64,000 nt of DNA from the NCBI RefSeq assembly GCF_021601625.1, contig NZ_BQHR01000004.1, forward strand, positions 310,001 through 374,000, in the 5' to 3' direction. Shown here piece by piece: positions 57,934 through 64,000 of the stretch (its first letter is position 1; each line of letters opens with the position of its first letter). The translations under genes were made by a program, and so were the position numbers. This DNA is from Pseudomonas paraglycinae. Lineage in GTDB: Bacteria > Pseudomonadota > Gammaproteobacteria > Pseudomonadales > Pseudomonadaceae. The notes below the pieces were generated by a model. The model did no database searches. It was not told the DNA's origin and was given only the letters and a program-made list of their open reading frames with translations.

Positions 57934-59559
57934 ATGACCACAGCAAACATCCTTGGCAACCTGTTCCCTTCTGTCAGCGACATCCCGGAAAAATACCGCC
58001 TCGACGGTCAGGTCGAGCAACGCGAATACCTGGTCGATGGCGAGTTGCGCCGCTGGGACGGCCCGCTCGCCACCGTACGCAGCCCGGTCTATCTGCACGG
58101 CGATAATGGCGACGAACAAGTGATCCTCGGCAGCACACCGCTGCTGGACGCCGACACCGCCCTCACCGCCCTCGACGCCGCCGTGCGCGCCTATGACCGG
58201 GGCCAGGGCCTGTGGCCGACCATGCGCGTGGCCGAACGCATCCAGCACGTCGAGGCCTTCCTCGGGCGCATGCGCCAGCAGCGCGACGCCGTGGTGAAGC
58301 TACTGATGTGGGAAATCGGCAAGAACCTCAAGGACTCGGAAAAAGAGTTCGACCGCACCTGCGACTACATCGTCGACACCATCAATGCGCTGAAAGAACT
58401 CGACCGCCGCTCCAGCCGTTTCGAGCTGGAACAGGACACCCTCGGCCAGATCCGCCGCGTCCCGCTCGGCGTGGCGCTGTGCATGGGCCCTTACAACTAT
58501 CCGCTGAACGAGACGTTCACCACGCTGATTCCGGCGCTGATCATGGGCAACACCGTGGTGTTCAAACCGGCCAAGCTCGGTGTGCTGCTGATTCGCCCAT
58601 TGCTTGAAGCCTTCCGCGACAGCTTCCCGACCGGCGTGATCAACGTGATCTACGGCAGCGGCCGCGAGACCGTCAGCGCGCTGATGGCCAGCGGCAAGAT
58701 CGACATTTTCGCCTTCATCGGCACCAACAAGGCCGCCAGCGACCTGAAGAAGCTGCACCCGAAACCACACCGCTTGCGCGCCGCGCTGGGGCTGGATGCG
58801 AAGAACCCCGGCATCGTCCTGCCGGAAGTCGATCTGGATAACGCGGTCAGCGAAGCGGTCACCGGCTCCCTGTCGTTCAACGGCCAGCGCTGCACTGCGT
58901 TGAAGATTCTGTTCGTGCATGAAGATGTGGTGGACAGCTTCATCGAGAAATTCAACGCCAAACTGGCCAGCCTCAAACCGGGCATGCCGTGGGACAGCGG
59001 GGTTTCGCTGACGCCGCTGCCGGAGTCGGGCAAGGTCGATTATCTGCATGGGCTGGTGGCTGACGCGCAGAGCAAAGGCGCCCAGGTGGTCAACCCGAAT
59101 GGTGGCGAGTCGCGGGAATCGTTCTTCTATCCGGCGGTGCTGTACCCGGTGACGCCGCAGATGCGCGTTTATCAGGAAGAGCAGTTCGGGCCGGTGGTGC
59201 CGATCGTGCCGTACCGTCACCTCGATACCGTGATCGATTACGTGCTGGAATCGGACTTCGGCCAGCAACTGAGCATCTTCGGCACCAATCCGGTGGCAGT
59301 CGGCCGACTGGTCGACACCTTCGCCAACCAGGTCGGGCGGATCAACCTCAACGCCCAGTGCCAGCGCGGCCCGGACACTTACCCGTTCAACGGGCGCAAG
59401 AACTCCGCCGAGGGCACGTTGTCGGTACACGATGCGCTGCGGGTGTTTTCGATCCGCACGCTGGTAGCGACCAAGTTCCAGGAACCCAACAAGGATCTGA
59501 TCAGCGAAATCATTCGCGGGCGCGATTCGAACTTCATCGCCACCGACTACATCTTCTGA
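57934..59559 (+). CDS. gapN: NADP-dependent glyceraldehyde-3-phosphate dehydrogenase GapN
   Basis: A 541-residue aldehyde dehydrogenase superfamily enzyme that oxidises glyceraldehyde-3-phosphate to 3-phosphoglycerate without a phosphorylated intermediate, making NADPH. The Asn-containing GPYNYPLNETFTTLIPALIM, FIGTNKAAS and the catalytic Cys in FNGQRCTALKILFVHED are visible, and YQEEQFGPVVPIV marks the active-site Glu region. It is longer than standard ALDHs, with an N-terminal ~60-residue extension (LFPSVSDIPEKYRLDGQVEQ) as known for this type. ATG 57934 is chosen; GGGGTAG lies ahead. Confidence 0.88.
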   Translation: MTTANILGNLFPSVSDIPEKYRLDGQVEQREYLVDGELRRWDGPLATVRSPVYLHGDNGDEQVILGSTPLLDADTALTALDAAVRAYDRGQGLWPTMRVAERIQHVEAFLGRMRQQRDAVVKLLMWEIGKNLKDSEKEFDRTCDYIVDTINALKELDRRSSRFELEQDTLGQIRRVPLGVALCMGPYNYPLNETFTTLIPALIMGNTVVFKPAKLGVLLIRPLLEAFRDSFPTGVINVIYGSGRETVSALMASGKIDIFAFIGTNKAASDLKKLHPKPHRLRAALGLDAKNPGIVLPEVDLDNAVSEAVTGSLSFNGQRCTALKILFVHEDVVDSFIEKFNAKLASLKPGMPWDSGVSLTPLPESGKVDYLHGLVADAQSKGAQVVNPNGGESRESFFYPAVLYPVTPQMRVYQEEQFGPVVPIVPYRHLDTVIDYVLESDFGQQLSIFGTNPVAVGRLVDTFANQVGRINLNAQCQRGPDTYPFNGRKNSAEGTLSVHDALRVFSIRTLVATKFQEPNKDLISEIIRGRDSNFIATDYIF

Positions 59560-59572
59560 GGAGGAATCAGCG

Positions 59573-60646
59573 CTGAGCACTTTCAGCCCCCACCGCTGGC
59601 CGCCGCTGTTACGGCGGATCCTGCGGCCGTTGCTAGACCCGTATCGACGTTATCGCCATGCTCGAACGATTCACGCGGTGCGGGTCGCGCTGGGATTGCT
59701 GGCGACGATCCTGCTGACCACCGGCATCAACCTGCCCCACGGCGAGTGGGCGTCGGTGACCATGCTGGTGGTGATCGGCGGTTTGCAGCATCACGGCAAC
59801 ATCGGCAAGAAAGCCGCCGAACGCGCCACCGGCACCTTGATCGGCGCCGGCGTCGGTTTGTTGATCGTGGCGCAACAGGCGTGGCTGGGCATGCCGTGGC
59901 TGACCTATTTTGCGATGGCGGTGGTGTGCGGATTCTTCTCGTATCATGCCATCGGCAAGGGCGGCTACACCGCCCTGCTCTCGGCCATCACCGTGTTCAT
60001 CGTCGCCGGGCATGGCGACAACCCGATCACCGACGGGCTATGGCGCGGGGTCGATATCCTGATCGGCATCGCCCTGGCCCTGGCCTTTTCCTTCGCACTG
60101 CCGCTGTACGCGGTGTACTCGTGGCGCTACAACCTGGCCGACGCGCTGCGCGATTGCGCGACGGTGTACGGACGGATTATCGGCGGCCAACCGGTGACCG
60201 CCGACGAACACTTGAAGTTGATGAACCGGCTGAACGCGGTGATGGTGCAACTGCGCTCGCTGATGCCGTCGGTGTCCAAGGAAGTCAAAGTCTCGATGAC
60301 CGAACTGGACGCCATCCAGCGCAACCTGCGCATGTGCATCAGCACCCTGGAAATCCTCGGCAACATCCGCCCGGACGCCAACGACCCCGACGCCATGACG
60401 CACCTGCAAGCGGCGCTCAAGGCCGAACACCGGCACATTCGCGTGCAATTGATCGGCATGGCCCGAGCGTTGAAAACCGGTGCGTCCGGTCGATTGGGAC
60501 GCCCGGTGGAATTGCCGGACGCCAGCCTCGACACGCCGGTCTACAGCCCGCTGGACGGCTACCGTTTGCTGACCCGGCAACTGGCGGCCAACATCGGCGA
60601 AATGCGCCAGCGCCTGGCGAAGACTGCGCCGCGCTGGAACATCTGA
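59573..60646 (+). CDS. FUSC-family inner-membrane protein with CTG start
   Basis: A 357-residue protein of the FUSC/YccS-like family. The membrane domain begins near YRRYRHARTIHAVRVALGLL and contains about six helices (ATILLTTGINLPHGEWASVT, ILIGIALALAFSFALPLYAV). The soluble half includes MNRLNAVMVQLRSLMPSVSK. No ATG/GTG/TTG with a ribosome site exists upstream of the conserved region. A CTG at 59573, in frame, lies 8 bases after a perfect GGAGG and extends the protein by 19 residues over the first TTG (59630). The gene follows gapN by 13 bases and is likely co-transcribed. Confidence 0.78.
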   Translation: MSTFSPHRWPPLLRRILRPLLDPYRRYRHARTIHAVRVALGLLATILLTTGINLPHGEWASVTMLVVIGGLQHHGNIGKKAAERATGTLIGAGVGLLIVAQQAWLGMPWLTYFAMAVVCGFFSYHAIGKGGYTALLSAITVFIVAGHGDNPITDGLWRGVDILIGIALALAFSFALPLYAVYSWRYNLADALRDCATVYGRIIGGQPVTADEHLKLMNRLNAVMVQLRSLMPSVSKEVKVSMTELDAIQRNLRMCISTLEILGNIRPDANDPDAMTHLQAALKAEHRHIRVQLIGMARALKTGASGRLGRPVELPDASLDTPVYSPLDGYRLLTRQLAANIGEMRQRLAKTAPRWNI

Positions 60647-60649
60647 GAT

Positions 60650-61543
60650 TTACTGCGCGGCCAGGCGCCGCGCCTTCAATCCCCAACCCTGTTGCATGCC
60701 GGCAGCGGCCAACAGGATCGCTGCCACGCCGATCCATTGCAGGGTTTGCAGTTGATGACCGAAGGCAAACCAGTCGACGAAAATCGCCGCAATCGGGTAG
60801 ATAAACGACAGAGCGCCGGTCAATGCAGTCGGCAGTTTCTGGATCGCACCGTAAAGCAGCACGTACATCAGACCGGTGTGGACGATGCCCAGCGTCACCA
60901 GACTGGCCCAGGCACTTGGCGCCTCGGGCATTGCTGAAAAATGCGCGAATGGCGCGAGCAACAGCACGCCGGTGCAGACCTGGATCAGCGCAATCAGATG
61001 CGGCGGCGTGCCGGTCAGGCGCTTGATGATCAACGCAGCTATGGCGTACAGAAACGCCGCCCCCAGCGCCAGCGCGATCCCCATCAAGTAGTCACTGCCG
61101 CCCTCGCCCTGCCCGCCGTGGGCACTGACGATGGCCAGCATCCCCATGAAAGAAATCGCCAGCCAGAACAGCTTCTGCAGGGTGATCTTCTCGCCTAGAA
61201 ATAGCGCTGCCAACCCCACCAACATGAACGGCTGCACGTTGTACACCGCCGTGCCGATGGCGATCGAAGCCCGTGAATAGGAGGCGAACAGCAGCACCCA
61301 GTTGCCGACGATTGCCACCCCGCTGAGCACCGCCAGCAGGAAGGTGGTGCGGGTCAGAATGCCGGGGCGCAGAAAGCCGAAGGCGGCGCAGATCAGCAGC
61401 AAAGTCCCGGCGCCGAACACGCAGCGCCAGAACACCACGTCCAGCACCGGTTGCCCGGACACCAGCACGAACCAGCCAATCGTCCCGGATATCAGCATGG
61501 CGGCGGTCATTTCAAATGAGCCGCGACGGATTGTTTTGTCCAT
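60650..61543 (-). CDS. EamA/DMT-family transporter
   Basis: A 297-residue membrane transporter with ten expected helices arranged in two EamA repeats (AAMLISGTIGWFVLVSG, LSGVAIVGNWVLLFASYSRA, AVYNVQPFMLVGLAALFLGE in the first; LGIVHTGLMYVLLYGAIQKL, TGALSFIYPIAAIFVDWFAF in the second). The substrate may be an amino acid or metabolite. ATG 61543 is chosen (a second ATG at 61546 adjoins it) with AAGGAG ahead. It is divergent from an Lrp-type regulator. Confidence 0.88.
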   Translation of the reverse strand: MDKTIRRGSFEMTAAMLISGTIGWFVLVSGQPVLDVVFWRCVFGAGTLLLICAAFGFLRPGILTRTTFLLAVLSGVAIVGNWVLLFASYSRASIAIGTAVYNVQPFMLVGLAALFLGEKITLQKLFWLAISFMGMLAIVSAHGGQGEGGSDYLMGIALALGAAFLYAIAALIIKRLTGTPPHLIALIQVCTGVLLLAPFAHFSAMPEAPSAWASLVTLGIVHTGLMYVLLYGAIQKLPTALTGALSFIYPIAAIFVDWFAFGHQLQTLQWIGVAAILLAAAGMQQGWGLKARRLAAQ

Positions 61544-61681
61544 CATCAATCTCCTTAATGTGTGGCAAAAGTATGCCAAGCGTGCCCGGGGCTTCTCCAG
61601 CGCAAAAAGCAGGCTAAACTCGATTTCTACCTTTTTTATCGAGGGTGGTTTGCATCATTCGCCTAATGCGGGAGTTTTTGT

Positions 61682-62119
61682 ATGACCGACGATATCGACC
61701 AGATCCTGATCGGGGCCTTGATGGAGGATTCACGGCGCTCGCTCAAGGCGCTGGCGCAGATCAGCGGGTTGTCTTCGCCGAGCGTGGCCGAGCGTTTGCG
61801 CCGCCTGGAAGAACGCGGTGTGCTCAAGGGCTACACCGTGGAGATTGACCCGAAGTGCTTCGGTTATCAGTTGCAGGCGATTGTCCGGGTGCGGCCATTG
61901 CCGGGGCAATTGCAGGAAGTCGAGCGGCAGATCATGTCGATTCCCGAGTTCACCGAGTGCGACAAGGTCACCGGCGAAGACTGCTTTATCGCCCGCCTGC
62001 ATGTGCGCTCGATGGAACAGCTGGACACCTTGCTCGACCGGTTGAATACGTTGGCAGAAACCAATACAGCGATCGTCAAGAAGACCCCGGTAAAACGTCG
62101 ATTGCCGCCGATGGCGTGA
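61682..62119 (+). CDS. Lrp/AsnC family regulator
   Basis: A 145-residue regulator with an N-terminal helix-turn-helix (DILIGAL-type, here DQILIGALMEDSRRSLKALA, QISGLSSPSVAERLRRLEER) and a C-terminal RAM effector domain (QAIVRVRPLPGQLQEVERQI, TECDKVTGEDCFIARLHVRS). Its divergent place 138 bases from the EamA transporter suggests it controls export of an amino acid sensed through the RAM domain. Confidence 0.92.
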   Translation: MTDDIDQILIGALMEDSRRSLKALAQISGLSSPSVAERLRRLEERGVLKGYTVEIDPKCFGYQLQAIVRVRPLPGQLQEVERQIMSIPEFTECDKVTGEDCFIARLHVRSMEQLDTLLDRLNTLAETNTAIVKKTPVKRRLPPMA

Positions 62120-62159
62120 GCGGCGTAGATTGAGTTTTTTCCGGCGAAGGATTGGCGGC

Positions 62160-62486
62160 ATGAAAATTCAGGCAACGATGCTGGCAGCGTTGATGCTGGC
62201 TGGGTGCGGGACGGTGCAGACCGTAGCGTTCAGTGACAAGCATTCCACGGAGCAGTTGAAAGCGAACAAATCCTACTGCGGCGCTGTACCGCGCATCTAC
62301 AGCGGCGTGACGTACGACTTCTGCATGCTGCACGCCGAAAAGCCGGATGACGTCGATGCGTTCAACTACAAGAACGCGACGCCGGGTCTTCTGGTGGACG
62401 CGGCCGTGTCGGGAGTGCTCGATACGTTGCTGCTGCCCTACACGATCTACAAGCAACAGGCCGATGGCAGCATCGTGATCAATTGA
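62160..62486 (+). CDS. YceK/YidQ-family lipoprotein
   Basis: A 108-residue lipoprotein. The signal MKIQATMLAALMLAGCGTVQ has a lipobox. The mature part (YCGAVPRIYSGVTYDFCMLH, AAVSGVLDTLLLPYTIYKQQ) resembles the YceK/YidQ family, outer-membrane lipoproteins of unknown role. ATG 62160 follows AAGGA. It has a terminator after it. Confidence 0.82.
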   Translation: MKIQATMLAALMLAGCGTVQTVAFSDKHSTEQLKANKSYCGAVPRIYSGVTYDFCMLHAEKPDDVDAFNYKNATPGLLVDAAVSGVLDTLLLPYTIYKQQADGSIVIN

Positions 62487-62514
62487 TCGCTGCTCTCTTT
62501 TTCGCAGGCAACAA

Positions 62515-62536
62515 AAAACCCGCTTTCGCGGGTTTT
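62515..62536. terminator. Bidirectional rho-independent terminator
   Basis: AAAACCCGC, loop TTTC, GCGGGTTTT: a 9-bp stem with T/A tracts on both sides, between the convergent YceK-like and yccA genes. Confidence 0.9.
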
Positions 62537-62557
62537 CTGTTTATTGCAGTGCAGCGA

Positions 62558-63229
62558 TCAGTCGTCGCGGCTCATGATGCCGAAGATCTGCAACAGGCTG
62601 ACGAACAGGTTGTAGATCGATACATACAGGCTGATGGTCGCCATGATGTAGTTGCGCTCGCCGCCGTGGATGATGGCGCTGGTCTGGAACAGGATGCAAA
62701 CCGAGGAGAACAGCACGAAACCTGCGCTGATAGCCAGTTGCAGGCCGCTGACCTGGAAGAACATGCTCGCCAGCGTCGCGCCCAGCAGGACGAAGAAACC
62801 GGCGGTGATGAAGCCACCGAGGAAGCTCATGTCCTTGCGGGTGATCAGCACGTAAGCCGACAGACCACCGAACACCAGTGCGGTCATCGCGAACGCGGAG
62901 CTGACCACTTCAGCGCCGCCCTGCATGCCCAGGTAACGGTTGAGGATCGGGCCGAGCAGGAAACCCATGAAACCGGTCAGGGCAAACGCCGACACCAGGC
63001 CCCAGGCGGAATCACGAAGCTTGTTGGTGAGGAAGAACAGCCCGTAGAAACCGATCAGCACCACGAAAATATTCGGGTAGCCGACCCGCATCTGCTGGGC
63101 CACGAACGCCATCACACCGCTGAATGCGAGGGTGAGCGCCAGTAGACCGTAAGTGTTGCGCAGGACGCGGCTAACCTCTAGCTGCTCAGCCTGCACGCTG
63201 TTGTGAACTGCGTAATCCTGTTCGCGCAT
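62558..63229 (-). CDS. yccA: Bax inhibitor-1 family protein YccA
   Basis: A 223-residue protein with seven hydrophobic helices (RNTYGLLALTLAFSGVMAF, IFVVLIGFYGLFFLTNK, SAWGLVSAFALTGFMGFLLG, SAFAMTALVFGGLSAYVLIT and more) and the acidic C-terminus MSRDD. It belongs to the TMBIM/BI-1 family; E. coli YccA is a substrate and modulator of the FtsH protease. AGGAG lies before the ATG at 63229. Single gene. Confidence 0.92.
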   Translation of the reverse strand: MREQDYAVHNSVQAEQLEVSRVLRNTYGLLALTLAFSGVMAFVAQQMRVGYPNIFVVLIGFYGLFFLTNKLRDSAWGLVSAFALTGFMGFLLGPILNRYLGMQGGAEVVSSAFAMTALVFGGLSAYVLITRKDMSFLGGFITAGFFVLLGATLASMFFQVSGLQLAISAGFVLFSSVCILFQTSAIIHGGERNYIMATISLYVSIYNLFVSLLQIFGIMSRDD

Positions 63230-63351
63230 GGCGACACTCCTGTTGGTTTGAAACGTTCAGTCGCAAAGATCATAACAGACGCTCTGTAACAAGCCATGCA
63301 CAGAGTTTGACAGTGTGTTTCATTCAGGTATTATGGCGCCCGCAACGCAAC

Positions 63352-63439
63352 GGAGGTGTGGCCGAGTGGTTTAAGGCAACGGTCTTGAAAACCGTCGACT
63401 GTAACAGGTCCATGAGTTCGAATCCCATCGCCTCCGCCA
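63352..63439 (+). tRNA. tRNA-Ser (anticodon TGA)
   Basis: An 88-base class II tRNA beginning GGAGGTGTGGCCGAGTGG, with anticodon loop CTTGAAA (TGA at 63386-63388), a long variable arm, TTCGAATCC, the 3' acceptor strand CGCCTCC and an encoded CCA. The anticodon reads UCN serine codons. Confidence 0.97.
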
Positions 63440-63444
63440 TATTT

Positions 63445-63484
63445 GAAACGACAAAGCCCTGATTATTCAGGGCTTTGTCGTTTC
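63445..63484 (+). terminator. Terminator of tRNA-Ser
   Basis: A long perfect inverted repeat, 18-bp stem, with arms GAAACGACAAAGCCCTGA and its complement around a TTAT loop, 5 bases after the tRNA. TTTGTCGTTTC supplies a T-rich end. Confidence 0.85.
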
Positions 63485-63704
63485 TGGCATTCAGGAATTT
63501 TGCTCCTCTCTTTATAGATCGTTTCCGCATCTTTTCGGCCATTTCCGCAACCCTACTTTTCAGACCGCCCTCCTCCCGTCAATTTCAATTGCCAAATTTA
63601 ATGCGACAGACGAATTTTGAGTGGAGCAGTAGGCTGCTTTCGGCCAGAAGCGGACGCTAACTGCCATTCCTCATCCAGTGCTCCCAGACAGGAACCTGAC
63701 CCAG

Positions 63705-64000
63705 TCATTTCAATGGGTCATAGCTGATCAACGTCTTTGGCTCCAAATACGCGCTCATCCCCCACCTGCCCATTTCGCGCCCAAGGCCTGAATGCTTGAA
63801 TCCACCGAAGGGGGCACGCGGTTCGTGGGCCAGGGTGTTGATGAGCACGCGTCCCGAATCGATCTGACGGGCGACGTTCATACAACGTTCGGAGCTTTTT
63901 CCCAGCACCAGGGCGCTCAGACCATAGTCCGTATCGTTGGCAATGCTGATCGCATCGGCATCATCCTCGTAGGGGATGATCGTCAGCACGGGGCCGAAAA
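63705..64000 (-). CDS. Aldehyde dehydrogenase, C-terminal end
   Basis: The last ~97 codons of an ALDH-superfamily gene that continues beyond the window. FGPVLTIIPYEDDADAISIA, ANDTDYGLSALVLGKSSERC and PRAPFGGFKHSGLGREMGRW are standard C-terminal ALDH segments, and the last residues are LISYDPLK. The substrate cannot be told. It lies 220 bases after the tRNA terminator, across an AT-richer stretch. Confidence 0.9.
   Translation of the reverse strand, partial: FGPVLTIIPYEDDADAISIANDTDYGLSALVLGKSSERCMNVARQIDSGRVLINTLAHEPRAPFGGFKHSGLGREMGRWGMSAYLEPKTLISYDPLK

Overview
The window is chromosomal DNA of a fluorescent pseudomonad, most likely from the Pseudomonas fluorescens group. The evidence is high GC, MuxABC-OpmB and orphan CcoN gene sets typical of Pseudomonas, a GlgE trehalose/glycogen locus, and dispersed palindromic repeats common in this group (a GATCGTTCCCACGC family and a GTGGGAGCGAGCTTGCTCCC REP). 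No rRNA, phage, intact insertion sequence, integrase or CRISPR array was seen. One tRNA-Ser(TGA) lies near the right end.

Layout. 1-5.8 kb: the 3' end of glgX, then a tightly coupled cassette (acyl-CoA dehydrogenase-like, PIG-L deacetylase, NodS-like methyltransferase, family-2 glycosyltransferase), a degenerate second PIG-L gene and an endonuclease/exonuclease/phosphatase-family protein. 6.1-7.2 kb: an autotransporter-type beta barrel. 7.3-15.0 kb, minus strand: glgE, treS-maltokinase and glgB, which make branched alpha-glucan through maltose-1-phosphate. 15.2-20.6 kb: a Pro-rich peptide, an MgtC-like protein, a small DUF3203-like protein, ccoG, a MocR regulator and a short-chain dehydrogenase. 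20.6-32.6 kb, minus: an MHYT-GGDEF-EAL c-di-GMP protein, the muxABC-opmB efflux operon and tpx.

32.8-44.1 kb: a YciI-like protein, a J-domain-like membrane protein coupled to a YiiG-like protein, a DUF3313 lipoprotein, a membrane protein, a siroheme nitrite/sulfite reductase with a DUF934 partner, an orphan ccoN with a CcoQ-like small protein, a GNAT acetyltransferase and a DUF6124-type protein with a structured leader. 44.2-54.3 kb, minus: a ten-gene locus resembling what I recall as the P. aeruginosa PA0691-PA0701 (phdA/pdtB) region. It holds a Phd/transposase-fragment fusion, a TpsB transporter, a private ExbB-ExbD-TonB set with a lectin-like ExbB fusion, a porin, a coiled-coil protein, a YbjN protein, a PpiC isomerase and a LysR regulator. 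No TpsA exoprotein gene is present.

54.5-57.6 kb, minus: a three-gene export operon (lipoprotein cytochrome c, Tat-exported lactone-oxidase-like flavoprotein, Tat-exported PLP enzyme). 57.9-64 kb: gapN, a FUSC-family protein, a divergent EamA/Lrp pair, a YceK-like lipoprotein, yccA, tRNA-Ser and the 3' end of an aldehyde dehydrogenase gene.

The strongest leads for undescribed biology are the TonB/Exb-linked TpsB locus lacking a substrate gene, its Phd-DUF772 fusion, and the deacetylase/NodS-like/glycosyltransferase cassette beside the glycogen genes. Assignments rest on reading translations by eye; locus comparisons with P. aeruginosa are from memory and marked as such.
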